This document shows, one piece after another, positions 8,276 to 17,648 of a stretch of 47,441 nucleotides of DNA (within the stretch, counting starts at the first letter, position 1; every line of letters begins with the position of its first letter). The stretch is from Nitratireductor aquibiodomus NL21 = JCM 21793 (GTDB taxonomy: Bacteria; Pseudomonadota; Alphaproteobacteria; Rhizobiales; Rhizobiaceae). The notes under the pieces were generated by a model. It saw only the letters and a program-made list of their open reading frames with translations, ran no database searches and was not told the origin of the DNA. The position numbers and the translations under genes were made by a program. The stretch lies in assembly GCF_000615975.1 (NCBI RefSeq), contig NZ_BAMP01000027.1, positions 1 through 47,441 of the forward strand, read 5' to 3'.

Positions 8276-8992
8276 ATGAGCGAACGCGGCCAGATCGACA
8301 CGGAATTCCTGCCGCGCATGGACGGTCCGCCCGTCGAATGGCGAATCGAACCGGGGCTTACCGATTACGAGAAAGCCGTCGCCTTTATGGAAGAGCGTGC
8401 CGGCCTCATTCGCGAAGGAAAAGCCGCCGAGATGGTGTGGCTGGTGGAGCACCCGCCGCTCTACACCGCCGGCACCAGCGCAAACAGCGCCGACCTGCTC
8501 GAAAATGGCCGCTTCCCGGTCCACAAGACCGGTCGCGGCGGCGAATACACCTATCATGGGCCAGGCCAGCGGGTCGCCTATGTGATGCTCGACCTGAAGA
8601 CCCGCCGCGAGGATGTGCGCGCCTTCATCGCTGCCCTGGAAGCCTGGATTATCGCCACGCTGGAACGGTTCAACGTCAAGGGGGAGCGGCGTGAGGACCG
8701 TGTCGGCGTCTGGGTGGCGCGGCCGGACAAGCCGCCCCTGCCCGGCGGCCTGCCCGCTGAAGACAAGATTGCCGCCATCGGCATTCGCCTGCGGCGCTGG
8801 GTCAGCTTTCACGGCATCTCGATCAATGTCGAACCGGATCTGGCTCATTTCGGCGGCATCGTGCCCTGCGGTATAAGCGGCTACGGCGTCACCAGCCTTG
8901 TCGATCTCGGCCTGCCGGTGACGATGGAGGATCTCGACCTGGCGCTCAAAGCGGCTTTTGCGGAGGTGTTTGGCCCTGCGGAAAGCCGTTGA
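8276..8992 (+). CDS. lipB: octanoyltransferase LipB
   Basis: Octanoyl-ACP:protein N-octanoyltransferase, which moves octanoate from acyl carrier protein to the lipoyl domains of dehydrogenase E2 subunits and GcvH, the first step of lipoate synthesis in the cytosol. The 238-aa length fits. Motifs: [13 protein letters not shown] at 86–98 (lipoate-protein ligase B signature), Lys164 in DKIAAIG and the acyl-accepting Cys198 in [10 protein letters not shown], the catalytic Cys/Lys dyad. The [11 protein letters not shown] stretch at 59–69 lines the substrate pocket. The start follows a GGGA site. It stands alone on the plus strand just after the tRNA-Leu island boundary; no lipA is in the window. 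Confidence 0.97.
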   Translation: MSERGQIDTEFLPRMDGPPVEWRIEPGLTDYEKAVAFMEERAGLIREGKAAEMVWLVEHPPLYTAGTSANSADLLENGRFPVHKTGRGGEYTYHGPGQRVAYVMLDLKTRREDVRAFIAALEAWIIATLERFNVKGERREDRVGVWVARPDKPPLPGGLPAEDKIAAIGIRLRRWVSFHGISINVEPDLAHFGGIVPCGISGYGVTSLVDLGLPVTMEDLDLALKAAFAEVFGPAESR

Positions 8993-9124
8993 CGTCCGGG
9001 ACGGGTCCGACATGAACAGGCGCGGTGCGATCGGCAAATCGCCGGCAGCCGCGCCATTCAAGGCTTGAGAGCGTTTCGACGGTCCGGTCCCGGATGCGGC
9101 GGCGCTCTGACGGAGGAGCGCACA

Positions 9125-10882
9125 ATGCGATTATCACATGCCTTTGGGGCGTTTGCCCTTGTTTCCCTGACCATGGCCCAAGGGGCGTTCGCTCAGCAGG
9201 CGACGGACGCCCACGCGCCCGAGATCGCCAGCGGGCTGAGCGACAAAACCACGGTTCACGCAAAAGAACAGATGGTCGCGGCGGCCAATCCGCTCGCAGC
9301 GGAGGCTGGCCTCGACATCCTGCGCAAGGGCGGAAGTGCGGCCGATGCGCTTGTGGCGGTGCAGACGGTGCTCGGCCTCGTGGAGCCGCAGTCCTCCGGC
9401 ATCGGCGGCGGGGCGTTTCTCGTCTGGTATGACGCGGCGAGCGGCAAGGTGACGACCTTCGACGGACGTGAGACCGCGCCCGCCGCGGCCACACCGAACC
9501 TCTTCCTCAACGAACAGGGCGAGCCGCTCGCCTTTTTCGACGCGGTGGTCGGCGGACGCTCGGTTGGCGCGCCCGGCGTGGTGCGCCTGATGGAAACCGT
9601 CCACAAGCGCGCCGGAAAGCTGGAGTGGCAGACGCTTCTCGAACCGGCGATCCGGCTCGCCGAGGGCGGTTTCACCGTCACACCGCGGCTTCATGCACTG
9701 ATTGAGGGCGACAGGGGACGCCTCGACACGCAACCGGCCACCCGCGCCTATTTCTACGACAGCGACGGCAAGGCGCTGGCGGTCGGGTCTATCCTCAAAA
9801 ACCCGGACTATGCGGCAACGCTGAAACGAATTGCCGAATACGGTGCCGACGGCTTTTACAAAGGGCCGGTCGCAGAGAAAATCGTGGCGGCGGTGAAAGC
9901 GCATCACGGCAATCCGGGTCTTCTGACACTCGACGATCTCGCGGGTTACGAGGTCAAGGAGCGTGATGCCGTGTGCGCACCCTATCGCGGGCTCGAGGTC
10001 TGCGGTATGGGGCCACCCTCCTCCGGCGCCCTGACCGTCGGGCAAATTCTCGGCATGGTCGCGACATTCGATCTGGGCAGTCTCGGGCCTGACGATCCGG
10101 AGAGCTGGCGCATTATCGGCGATGCAACGCGTCTCGCCTTTGCCGACCGTGGCCGCTACATGGCCGACAGCGATTTCGTCAAAATGCCGAAAGGCCTGCT
10201 CGACCATGATTACCTAAAAGCCCGCGCGGCGCTGATCCGACGCCCGACCGCGCTTGGTCCGGACGATGTGACTGCCGGCGACCCGCCATGGGACAGGGCG
10301 GAACTGCGCATGGACGGGATGAGCCTTGAACAGCCTTCCACCTCGCATTTCGTGATCGTCGACAGGGATGGCAATATCGCTTCGATGACCACGTCGGTGG
10401 AGAGCGCTTTCGGCTCGCGCCAGATGGCGGCGGGTTTCATCCTCAACAACCAGCTCACGGATTTCTCATTTGCGCCCGATGCCGATGGTGAGGCTGTCGC
10501 AAACAGGGTTCAGCCCGGCAAGCGGCCCCGCTCCTCCATGTCACCAACCATCGTTCTAAAAGACGGAAAACCGCTTCATGCGCTTGGTTCGCCCGGCGGC
10601 AGCAACATCATTCCCTATGTGGCAAACACGATCATCGCGCTGACCGACTGGGACATGAACATGCAGCAGGCGATCGACCTGCCGCATCTGACCAACCGCT
10701 TTGGCACCTACACGCTGGAAGCCGGCACCAGAGCCGAGGAGATGCAGAACGACCTCGACGCACTCGGCTTCAAGACGTCCATCGGCGATCTCAACTCCGG
10801 CCTGCACGGCATCACCATCACCGCGCAGGGGCTGGAAGGTGGTGCGGACCCGCGGCGCGAAGGCGTGGCCGTGGGAGATTAG
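9125..10882 (+). CDS. ggt: gamma-glutamyltransferase (periplasmic)
   Basis: 585-aa precursor of gamma-glutamyltranspeptidase, which cleaves or transfers the gamma-glutamyl group of glutathione in the periplasm. A signal peptide (residues 1–23, ending GAFA-Q) leads in. The enzyme is made as one chain and cuts itself before the nucleophilic threonine, here Thr406 in QPSTSHFVIVD. The large subunit has SSGIGGGAFLVWYD, with DGRETAPAAA after it; the small subunit has SMSPTIV and the oxyanion motif SPGGSNIIPYV. A GGAGGAG ribosome site sets the ATG at 9125 over an earlier in-frame start at 9065. The strong terminator at 11021 ends transcription. Confidence 0.95.
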   Translation: MRLSHAFGAFALVSLTMAQGAFAQQATDAHAPEIASGLSDKTTVHAKEQMVAAANPLAAEAGLDILRKGGSAADALVAVQTVLGLVEPQSSGIGGGAFLVWYDAASGKVTTFDGRETAPAAATPNLFLNEQGEPLAFFDAVVGGRSVGAPGVVRLMETVHKRAGKLEWQTLLEPAIRLAEGGFTVTPRLHALIEGDRGRLDTQPATRAYFYDSDGKALAVGSILKNPDYAATLKRIAEYGADGFYKGPVAEKIVAAVKAHHGNPGLLTLDDLAGYEVKERDAVCAPYRGLEVCGMGPPSSGALTVGQILGMVATFDLGSLGPDDPESWRIIGDATRLAFADRGRYMADSDFVKMPKGLLDHDYLKARAALIRRPTALGPDDVTAGDPPWDRAELRMDGMSLEQPSTSHFVIVDRDGNIASMTTSVESAFGSRQMAAGFILNNQLTDFSFAPDADGEAVANRVQPGKRPRSSMSPTIVLKDGKPLHALGSPGGSNIIPYVANTIIALTDWDMNMQQAIDLPHLTNRFGTYTLEAGTRAEEMQNDLDALGFKTSIGDLNSGLHGITITAQGLEGGADPRREGVAVGD

Positions 10883-11017
10883 GTCGCCATGCGGCGCCAA
10901 CTCGGCCACCCAAAAGGCGACCCAAACCATTGATGAGGTATCGGGATAACCGGAAACCGGTTTTCCCGTTTCGGTTCAATGCTCCAAGAGCGCTTCGCAC
11001 CTGAAAAAGCACCGGAC

Positions 11018-11045
11018 AGAGAGGCGGGCCTTCCCGCCTCTTTTT
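11018..11045 (+). terminator. intrinsic terminator after ggt
   Basis: Stem GAGGCGGG / CCCGCCTC (11021–11028, 11033–11040) with loop CCTT, then five T. The A residues before it also pair with the T-tract. Confidence 0.9.
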
Positions 11046-11087
11046 CATTCGGACGATGCCGGCAGCCCTGCATGGCACCGGTAGACG

Positions 11088-11174
11088 TCAGATTGCGCCG
11101 ATCACCACGGCGGCCATCATGATGAAGGAGCTGACGGCAACGAGCGAGACGACATCCTGAAAAAGATCGGTCAT
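11088..11174 (-). CDS. 28-aa single-TM micro-protein
   Basis: A 28-codon frame, MTDLFQDVVSLVAVSSFIMM followed by AAVVIGAI, with a near-perfect ribosome site (GGAGGG, 6 bp before ATG). Almost the whole chain after residue 7 is hydrophobic, with an acidic N-terminus, so it should be a single-pass inner-membrane peptide. It is well below the length usually annotated. I recall similar short unannotated peptides in rhizobia but cannot verify that here. It lies 185 bp downstream of lolD, on the same strand. Confidence 0.6.
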   Translation of the reverse strand: MTDLFQDVVSLVAVSSFIMMAAVVIGAI

Positions 11175-11359
11175 TTATCCCTCCTGATCACTTTATAATC
11201 CCTTTATGTTCTATTTTTGTTCTTGCGTCAAGCAGACCCGACGCGCCCGATGCCGCTCGGGCCGGTCAGGGTTTACGCGGGGTTAATCCAACGGGTTTTC
11301 GTTAAAGGTTCGACAGCGGTGCGATGCCGGTTTGTGTTGCGCTGGCGGAGGAGTGGGAG

Positions 11360-12046
11360 TTAGCCCTTCCAGGGAACGACCTTGCCGCCGTCCAGTGTCA
11401 CGACCCGATCCATTCGCGCGGCCAGCTCATGGTTGTGGGTGGCGATCAGCGCGGCAAGGCCGGACTGGCGTACCAGCGCCTCGAGCGCATCGAACACATA
11501 GCCTGCCGTTCTGGGATCGAGATTGCCGGTCGGCTCGTCAGCAAGCAGCACGCGCGGCGCATTGGCAACCGCGCGGGCGATGGCCACGCGCTGCTGCTCG
11601 CCGCCGGAAAGTTCGGCCGGCCGGTGGCTCGCACGGTGGCCGACACGCAGATAGTCGAGCAACTGCCCCGCCCGTTGCTTCGCTTCGGCCGGCGCCATGC
11701 CGGTGATCATCTGCGGGATCATGATGTTCTCCTCGGCGGAGAACTCGGGCAGAAGATGATGAAACTGATAAACGAAGCCGATCTCGTTGCGGCGGATCGC
11801 CGTGCGCGCGTCATCGGAAAGCCGTCCGCAGGCCCGTCCGGCGATGGTGACCTCGCCCGCGTCCGGCGCCTCGAGAAGGCCGGCGAGGTGAAGCAGCGTC
11901 GACTTGCCGGCGCCCGACGGTGCGACTAGCGCCACCATCTCTCCCGGTTTCAGTGAAAACGTGGCATCCTTGAGGATGGTGAGCCTGCCCTCGCCTTCGC
12001 GGTAGCTGCGCTCGATGCCCTTGAGTTCGAGAATGGGTGCCGCCAT
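11360..12046 (-). CDS. lolD: lipoprotein-releasing ABC transporter ATPase LolD
   Basis: ATPase subunit of the LolCDE complex, which extracts outer-membrane lipoproteins from the inner membrane and hands them to LolA. All ABC motifs are present in 228 aa: Walker [10 protein letters not shown] (42–50; the first glycine of the loop is alanine), signature LSGGEQQR (146–153), Walker B VLLADEP (166–172) and the H-loop THNHEL. The start shares one base with the stop of the permease gene (TGATG), showing tight translational coupling. The next gene downstream is the 28-aa micro-ORF. Confidence 0.95.
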   Translation of the reverse strand: MAAPILELKGIERSYREGEGRLTILKDATFSLKPGEMVALVAPSGAGKSTLLHLAGLLEAPDAGEVTIAGRACGRLSDDARTAIRRNEIGFVYQFHHLLPEFSAEENIMIPQMITGMAPAEAKQRAGQLLDYLRVGHRASHRPAELSGGEQQRVAIARAVANAPRVLLADEPTGNLDPRTAGYVFDALEALVRQSGLAALIATHNHELAARMDRVVTLDGGKVVPWKG

Positions 12047-13359
12047 CAGTCATACCTCAGAGCATCGACCGGATCGAGCCGGGAGGCCCGCCAGGCAGGA
12101 AAGAGCGTCGCCACGAAGGACAGGACCAGCGCCATGATGATAACGGCCACCGTCTCGCCCGCTTCCATCTTGGCCGGCAACTGGCTCAGGAAATAGAGTT
12201 CGGGATCGAAGATCGTGGTGCCCGACAGCCAAGAGAAAAACTGGCGGATCGATTCCACGTTCCAGCAAATGACGACACCGAGGATCACGCCGGCAACGGT
12301 GCCGGCAACGCCGATCGCAGCACCGGTCATCAAAAAGATGCGCATGATGGCGCCGCTGGTGGCACCCATGGTGCGCAGAATGGCAATGTCGTGCCCCTTG
12401 TCCTTAACCAGCATGACCAGACCGGAAATGATGTTGAGCGCGGCAACAAGCACGATCATGGTCAGGATCATGAACATGACGTTGCGCTCCACTTCGAGCG
12501 CGGAGAAGAAGGTGCTGTTGCGCTGGCGCCAGTCGGACAGCAGGATCGGCCGTTGCGCAGCCTCTTCCACCCTGGGGCGCAGGACGTCCACCGCATCGGG
12601 ATTGTCGACGAAGAGTTCGATCGACTGTACGAGCCCCTCTGCATTGAAATAGAGCTGTGCCTCCTGGAGCGGCATGTAGATGATGGAGGAATCGTATTCC
12701 GACATGCCGATCTCGAAGGTCGCAGAGATCGGATAGGTTTTCACGCGCGGGGTTGTCCCAAAGGGGGTGATGTCGCCCTCGGGGGCGACCAGCGTCACGG
12801 AATCGCCGACCGTCAGGCCGAGATTCTGCGCCATGCGCGAGCCGACCGCCAGTCCTTCGCCGGCAGCGAAGCCGACCAGCGAGCCGTCCTTGATGTTGTC
12901 GGAAACCAGTTCGAGACGGGACAGGTCATCCGCCCGCACACCGCGCACCACGGCGCCCGTACCGGCACCGCTGCGACCGGAAACGAGAACCTGCCCCTGA
13001 ACCATAGGCAAGGCGAGGCGCACGCCCTCAACGCCCTCAATGCGGCTGGCAACGGCCTCATAATCATCCATCGGCATGTCGATCGGCTGCACGATGAGAT
13101 GGCCGTTGACCCCCAGAATGCGGGTCAGCAGTTCGGCACGGAAACCGTTCATCACCGCCATCACCACGATCAGCGTTGCAACACCCAGCATGATGCCGAT
13201 GAAGGAGATCGAGGCGATCACCGAGATCACCGTCTCCTTGCGGCGCGACCGCAGATAACGCCAGGCGATCAGCCGCTCGAAACGGGAGAACGGTCCGGCG
13301 CCCAGGGGTTTTCCCGGGGCGCTCTGCGCGGTTTCTCCGCTTGTGGCGGCTTCACTCAT
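12046..13359 (-). CDS. lolC: lipoprotein-releasing ABC transporter permease LolC/LolE
   Basis: 437-aa inner-membrane permease of the LolCDE lipoprotein exporter. Layout is typical: cytoplasmic N-terminus with [16 protein letters not shown], a first TM helix at about 45–70, a periplasmic domain of about 220 residues, then three TM helices in the last 150 residues and the C-terminal [18 protein letters not shown]. Only one permease gene lies beside lolD, as is common in alphaproteobacteria, where a single LolC/E-type subunit may form a homodimer (family knowledge). It lies 47 bp after proS on the same strand and overlaps lolD by one base. Confidence 0.93.
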   Translation of the reverse strand: MSEAATSGETAQSAPGKPLGAGPFSRFERLIAWRYLRSRRKETVISVIASISFIGIMLGVATLIVVMAVMNGFRAELLTRILGVNGHLIVQPIDMPMDDYEAVASRIEGVEGVRLALPMVQGQVLVSGRSGAGTGAVVRGVRADDLSRLELVSDNIKDGSLVGFAAGEGLAVGSRMAQNLGLTVGDSVTLVAPEGDITPFGTTPRVKTYPISATFEIGMSEYDSSIIYMPLQEAQLYFNAEGLVQSIELFVDNPDAVDVLRPRVEEAAQRPILLSDWRQRNSTFFSALEVERNVMFMILTMIVLVAALNIISGLVMLVKDKGHDIAILRTMGATSGAIMRIFLMTGAAIGVAGTVAGVILGVVICWNVESIRQFFSWLSGTTIFDPELYFLSQLPAKMEAGETVAVIIMALVLSFVATLFPAWRASRLDPVDALRYD

Positions 13360-13406
13360 GGCTCGACCTCAAAGGCTTTTGCGCAAACAGAAATCGCGGC
13401 GCCGCC

Positions 13407-14737
13407 TCATGCAGCACCCTGAGCAAGGCGGTTGAGCGCATCTTCGACCGACAAGGAGACCCGTTCGCCAGAGGCGCGGTTCTTGAGCTCCACCTCGCCA
13501 TTGGCGATACCGCGCGGGCCGACCACCAGTTGCCAGGGAAGACCGATCAGGTCCGCAGTAGCAAACTTGCCGCCGGCGCGCTGGTCCGTATCGTCATAGA
13601 GCACGTCCCTGCCGCGGCCTGCAGCTTTCCATAAAGCTCTTCGCAGATGCGATCGCAGGCTTCGTCACCCACCTTCATGTTGATCAGGCCCACATCGAAC
13701 GGCGCGACGCTCTCCGGCCAGATGATGCCGTTCTCGTCATGGCTCGCCTCGATGATGGCCGCCAGAAGGCGGCTCGGGCCAATGCCGTAGGATCCCATAG
13801 ACACATGATGCTCCTTGCCGTCCGGACCGGTGACGGTCGCGTTCATGGGCTCGGAATACTTGGTCCCAAAGTGGAAAATATGGCCGACCTCGATGCCGCG
13901 CGCAGAAACCTTCTCATCGTCGGGAACAGCGTTCCAGGCGACTTCGTCGTGCATCTCTTCGGTCGCCGCATAGGGCGTGGTCCAGGTGGTGACGATGTCG
14001 GCGATTTCGGCGTCATCGCTGAAATCGACATCCGCGCCCGGCACCTGAAGTTCAAGGAACTCCTTGCGGCAGAACACTTCGCTCTCGCCGGTGGAAGCGA
14101 GAATGATGAACTCGTGGCTCAGATCGCCGCCGATGGGGCCGGTGTCGGCGCGCATAGGGATCGCCTGCAGCCCCATGCGGGCAAATGTGCGCAGATAGGC
14201 AACGAACATGCGGTTGTAGGCGGCCTTTGCGCCCTCGAAGTCGAGATCGAAGGAATAGGCGTCCTTCATCAGGAATTCGCGCGAACGCATCACGCCAAAA
14301 CGCGGGCGCACCTCGTCGCGGAACTTCCACTGGATGTGATAGAGATTGAGCGGCAAATCCTTGTAGGACTTCACGTAGGACCGGAAGATGTCCGTCACCA
14401 TCTCTTCATTGGTGGGACCGTAGAGCATCTTGCGCTCGTGCCGGTCGGTGATGCGCAGCATCTCCTTACCGTAATCGTCATAGCGCCCGCTCTCCATCCA
14501 AAGATCGGCAGACTGGATGGTCGGCATCAGGATTTCCTGCGCCCCTGCCCGGTTCTGCTCCTCGCGGATGATCTGGTTGACCTTGTCGAGAACACGCTTG
14601 CCCAACGGCAGCCAGGAAAAGCTTCCGGCGCCCTGCTGGCGGATCATGCCGGCCCGCAGCATCAGACGATGCGAGACGATTTCGGCCTCACGAGGGGTTT
14701 CTTTCAGGATCGGCAGAAAGTAGCGCGACAGTCGCAT
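13407..14737 (-). CDS. proS: prolyl-tRNA synthetase, apparent −1 frameshift
   Basis: Class II prolyl-tRNA synthetase, cytosolic, charging tRNA-Pro. The main frame (from 14737, [13 protein letters not shown]; 14749 is an alternative start) carries motif 2 ([16 protein letters not shown]) and motif 3 ([14 protein letters not shown]) and then derails after KLQAAAG. The C-terminal anticodon-binding part ([20 protein letters not shown], then [12 protein letters not shown]) is in the neighbouring frame. One base is missing at about 13611–13618 (GCGGGC read as GCGGC); repair gives 443 aa, the family's normal size without the large editing insert. The enzyme is essential and no second copy is in view, so the break is probably a sequence error. 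Confidence 0.9.
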
Positions 14738-14925
14738 AAACGCATCCATTGAAGCGGCTCGGACGAGCCTGTTCGGAATCAAAGTGACAAATGGTTCAGG
14801 GCCGGTGTCTTAACCATTTCGCAATGAATTGAAAAGTCGAAGCCATGCACCGGCCTCCGCTCGCCACACAAAAGGGCGGCTGCACGCGGATTTGATAACA
14901 ATGCATTTCAAACGCGATTTTCCTC

Positions 14926-14954
14926 GTGACATTTCGTCTCAACTTGCTCTATGG
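14926..14954 (+). promoter_or_regulatory. possible promoter of the orphan RNA
   Basis: GTGACA (14926–14931), 17-bp spacer, CTATGG (14949–14954), close to the rhizobial CTTGAC/CTATAT style. It would start transcription near 14961. Confidence 0.4.
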
Positions 14955-14960
14955 TGCCCT

Positions 14961-15119
14961 CCCATAACAAGAGGGTGAAGCTGAAAATTCATCCTCACCA
15001 CGCGGTCAAAGTCTTGGGAGGATGCGGTCCAGGCGCGGTTACACGCAGCCGCCGACGATGATACGGTAAAGGATCGGACGCGTTGAGTTAGCAAGGCCTC
15101 TTGGCCTTGCATTTTTTTT
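14961..15119 (+). ncRNA. candidate small RNA with strong terminator
   Basis: About 160 nt on the plus strand between proS and the DUF1467 gene, both on the minus strand. It has a promoter-like pair upstream and ends in a textbook terminator (stem GCAAGGCC / GGCCTTGC at 15091–15110, loop TCTT, A, then eight T). Because the T-tract is only on the plus strand, it cannot end the minus-strand genes. Internal hairpins include CCCTC…GAGGG (14958–14976). A 36-codon frame from ATG 14952 spans the first part but begins upstream of the expected start site and has no ribosome site. The RNA family is not recognised. Confidence 0.5.
15091..15119 (+). terminator. orphan plus-strand intrinsic terminator
   Basis: 8-bp perfect GC-rich stem, 4-nt loop TCTT, then ATTTTTTTT. 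No plus-strand protein gene precedes it. Confidence 0.9.
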
Positions 15120-15200
15120 GGGCCAAGCCCATTCCCCGATGTCTTCAGGAGATGCCCGCGCCGCGCCGAAGCGGTTGTCGCATGAGGGCCGCAGATTGCG

Positions 15201-15470
15201 TCAGTCGAAACGCGGAATGACCCTTGGAATATCGTCGAACGAATAACCAAGACCCCGTGTCACAAGGATCAGGAGACCGCAGATCACCACGGCGATGATC
15301 GTGGTGCGGATCAGGGCGCGCAGCATGTGCGGCCCGCGCGGCGCGCTTTCGGTGGTGCCAAGCGTCACCTCACCGTCTTCTTCCTGCGTGCGCAGACCGA
15401 ACGGCAGTGCGATGAAGAGCACCGTCCACCAGACGATGAAGAAAACGGCCAAAAGAGAAATCCAGCTCAT
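15201..15470 (-). CDS. DUF1467 family membrane protein
   Basis: 89-aa protein, MSWISLLAVFFIVWWTVLFI at the start, then LPFGLRTQEEDGEV and a second hydrophobic helix (IRTTIIAVVICGLLIL). Two TM helices joined by an acidic loop are the DUF1467 pattern, a small family found almost only in alphaproteobacteria and nearly always next to methylmalonyl-CoA epimerase. The ATG at 15470 lies 7 bp after the mce stop with GAGG overlapping that stop, so it is translated from the mce message. Function is unknown; the fixed neighbourhood is the only clue. Confidence 0.85.
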   Translation of the reverse strand: MSWISLLAVFFIVWWTVLFIALPFGLRTQEEDGEVTLGTTESAPRGPHMLRALIRTTIIAVVICGLLILVTRGLGYSFDDIPRVIPRFD

Positions 15471-15477
15471 CAGAACC

Positions 15478-15882
15478 TCAGACCTGTTCGAGTTCCACGA
15501 GAGTGCCGGCGAAATCCTTTGGATGAAGGAAGAGGACCGGCTTTCCATGGGCGCCGGTCTTCGGCTCTCCGTCTCCGAGGATGCGCGCACCATCCGCCTT
15601 CAATCGGTCGCGCGCGGCAATGATATCGGCCACCTCGTAGCATATGTGATGCATGCCGCCGTCCGGGTTTTTCGAGAGAAAGCCGGCAATCGGCGATCCC
15701 TCGCCAAGCGGCTCCAGCAGCTCGACCTTGGTGTTATCGAGCTCTACGAAAACCACGGTAACACCATGCTCGGGCAGAGCCTGCGGGCGAGAGACGCGGG
15801 CGCCCAGCGTATCGCGGTATAGAGCAGACGCTCTTTCAAGGTCCGGCACGGCGATCGCCACGTGATTGAGCTTTCCGAGCAT
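15478..15882 (-). CDS. mce: methylmalonyl-CoA epimerase
   Basis: 134-aa VOC-fold enzyme that interconverts (2R)- and (2S)-methylmalonyl-CoA, linking propionyl-CoA carboxylation to methylmalonyl-CoA mutase and succinyl-CoA. The metal-binding residues expected for the family are visible: His7 in LNHVAIAVPD, His78/His79 in GGMHHICYEV and Glu130 in LVELEQ. The middle ELLEPLGEGSPIAGFL loop is typical. It lies 49 bp after rnj and just before the DUF1467 gene; the mutase itself is not in the window. Confidence 0.95.
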   Translation of the reverse strand: MLGKLNHVAIAVPDLERASALYRDTLGARVSRPQALPEHGVTVVFVELDNTKVELLEPLGEGSPIAGFLSKNPDGGMHHICYEVADIIAARDRLKADGARILGDGEPKTGAHGKPVLFLHPKDFAGTLVELEQV

Positions 15883-15931
15883 CGGCCTGCCTCTCCTGCA
15901 ATGCGCCGGGGTCTTTCCACCCCGCCCCTGC

Positions 15932-17635
15932 TTATTGCGTGACGAATACGGTCACAATGGGCTTTTTGCCCCATGCGGCATTTGCCGCATTGCGCACGGC
16001 ACGCCGGACCGATTCCGACACCAGGTCGAGATCCTTGCGGCGGTTGCGCGGAATGCTGCGCACGGCGCCGGATGCTGCGTCCAGCATAATGTCCTCGAGC
16101 AGTTCCCCCTGTGCATCGCGCTCGGCAACGCCGATGGAGACGATGTCGGGGTCGCCATCGAGATTGAAACGATCATCAAGCACGACGTTGAGCGCGACAT
16201 GGCCCGCATAGGAAAGCTTGCGGCGATCGCGGATGCCCATCTCTTCATCGTCGCCCAGAAGCCGGCCATCCTTGAAGAAACGGCCATTCTGGACTTCGCC
16301 GATGATTTCGGCCGGCCCGGGAGCAAGGCGCAGCATGTCGCCATTGCGCACCTGCGTGACCTCTGGAATGCCTTCCATCGCTCCCAGCGAGCCCTGCGCC
16401 ACCAGATGCGCGGCCTCGCCATGCACCGGCACGAGGATCTGCGGACGCACCCAGGAATACATGCGCTTCAATTCGCTGCGGCGGGGGTGGCCGGAAACGT
16501 GAACCAGCGCGTCGTCATCCTCGATGATCTCGATGCCCATCTCGATCAGACGGTTCTTGGTTTCCAGAACCGCTTTTTCATTGCCGGGGATGAGGCGCGA
16601 GGAATAGACGACCGTGTCGCCTGCCGTCAGCGCGACATTGCGCATCTCGTCGCGGGCGAGTTTGGCGAGTGCGGCGCGGCTTTCTCCCTGACTTCCGGTA
16701 CAAAGCACCACGACCTTGTCGCGCGGGACGTGCTGGAACTCGTCCTCGTCCAGATAGTCCGGCAGCCCGTCGAGATAGCCGAGTTCCGTCGCCACATCGA
16801 TGACGCGCTTCATGGAGCGACCGAGCACGAGAAGCTGGCGACCGGCATCGCGCGCTGCTTCCGCAATGGAGCGAATGCGGCCCACATTGGAGGAGAAGGT
16901 GGTGACGACGACACGGCCTGACGCCGCCTCGATCACTTCCTTCAGCCCCTCGCCAACGGCCTGTTCGGTGGGCGATTCGCCTTCGCGCATGGCGTTGGTG
17001 GAATCGCAGACCAGCGCCAGAACGCCTTCATCGCCGATCGCGCGGAAGCGTGCCTCGTCGGTCTTGGGGCCGATGGCGGGAGCCGGGTCGATCTTCCAGT
17101 CGCCCGTATGCACCACCCTGCCGAGCGGGGTCGTGATGGCGAGCGAAACCGGCTCGGGAATGGAGTGCGCGACGGCAACGGCCTCGATGCTGAACGGACC
17201 GACCTCGAAGGTTTCGCCGGCCCTGAATATCTTCACCGGCACATCGGGTGCGCCGGATTCGGACTGGCGCTTGGCTTCCAGAAGCCCGGCGGCAAAAGGC
17301 GTCATCCAGACATCAGTCTTGAGCAGCGGCCAGAGATCGAGCACCGCGCCGTAGTGATCTTCATGCGCGTGGGTGATGACGATGCCGCGCAGCCGGTCGA
17401 CCTCACCGCGAATGAAGCTGATGTCGGGCAGAACCAGATCAACGCCCGGAAGCTCCGGCCCCGGAAAGGTGACGCCGCAATCGACAACGATCCATTCGCG
17501 TTTGCCGGCGGGCCCAAAACCATAGAGGCCAAAATTCATGCCGATCTCGCCGACACCGCCAAGCGGGCAGAAAACCAGCTCGGCATTCTTCAGATCGCCG
17601 CTCTTGGCCGGCTTCTTTGTGCTGGAACGCGCCAT
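15932..17635 (-). CDS. rnj: ribonuclease J
   Basis: 567-aa metallo-beta-lactamase/beta-CASP RNase with 5'-to-3' exonuclease and endonuclease activity, used in alphaproteobacteria for mRNA decay and rRNA 5'-end maturation. The zinc site motif HAHEDH is at residues 89–94 in ITHAHEDHYGA; LCTGSQGESRAALAKL and the HVSGHPRRSEL / VPVHGEAAHL histidine motifs of the beta-CASP part follow. The start at 17635 is preceded by AGAAGGGG; an upstream in-frame start at 17701 would overlap birA and lacks a ribosome site. Thirteen bp separate it from birA. Confidence 0.95.
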   Translation of the reverse strand: MARSSTKKPAKSGDLKNAELVFCPLGGVGEIGMNFGLYGFGPAGKREWIVVDCGVTFPGPELPGVDLVLPDISFIRGEVDRLRGIVITHAHEDHYGAVLDLWPLLKTDVWMTPFAAGLLEAKRQSESGAPDVPVKIFRAGETFEVGPFSIEAVAVAHSIPEPVSLAITTPLGRVVHTGDWKIDPAPAIGPKTDEARFRAIGDEGVLALVCDSTNAMREGESPTEQAVGEGLKEVIEAASGRVVVTTFSSNVGRIRSIAEAARDAGRQLLVLGRSMKRVIDVATELGYLDGLPDYLDEDEFQHVPRDKVVVLCTGSQGESRAALAKLARDEMRNVALTAGDTVVYSSRLIPGNEKAVLETKNRLIEMGIEIIEDDDALVHVSGHPRRSELKRMYSWVRPQILVPVHGEAAHLVAQGSLGAMEGIPEVTQVRNGDMLRLAPGPAEIIGEVQNGRFFKDGRLLGDDEEMGIRDRRKLSYAGHVALNVVLDDRFNLDGDPDIVSIGVAERDAQGELLEDIMLDAASGAVRSIPRNRRKDLDLVSESVRRAVRNAANAAWGKKPIVTVFVTQ

Positions 17636-17648
17636 GGGTCCCCTTCTC

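Noticed and set aside
12037..13422. 461-codon open frame opposite lolC
   Set aside because: Antisense shadow with the same His/Asp/Arg-rich composition; lolC has a full domain layout.
13407..13618. Programmed −1/+1 frameshifting in proS or the nuo genes
   Set aside because: No slippery heptamer or downstream pseudoknot was recognised, the families are not known to frameshift, and the same kind of break occurs in unrelated genes, which fits indel error better.
14952..15062. 36-codon frame MVPSHNKRVK… over the candidate sRNA
   Set aside because: No ribosome site, and its ATG falls inside the predicted −10 box. Kept as an alternative reading of the RNA gene only.
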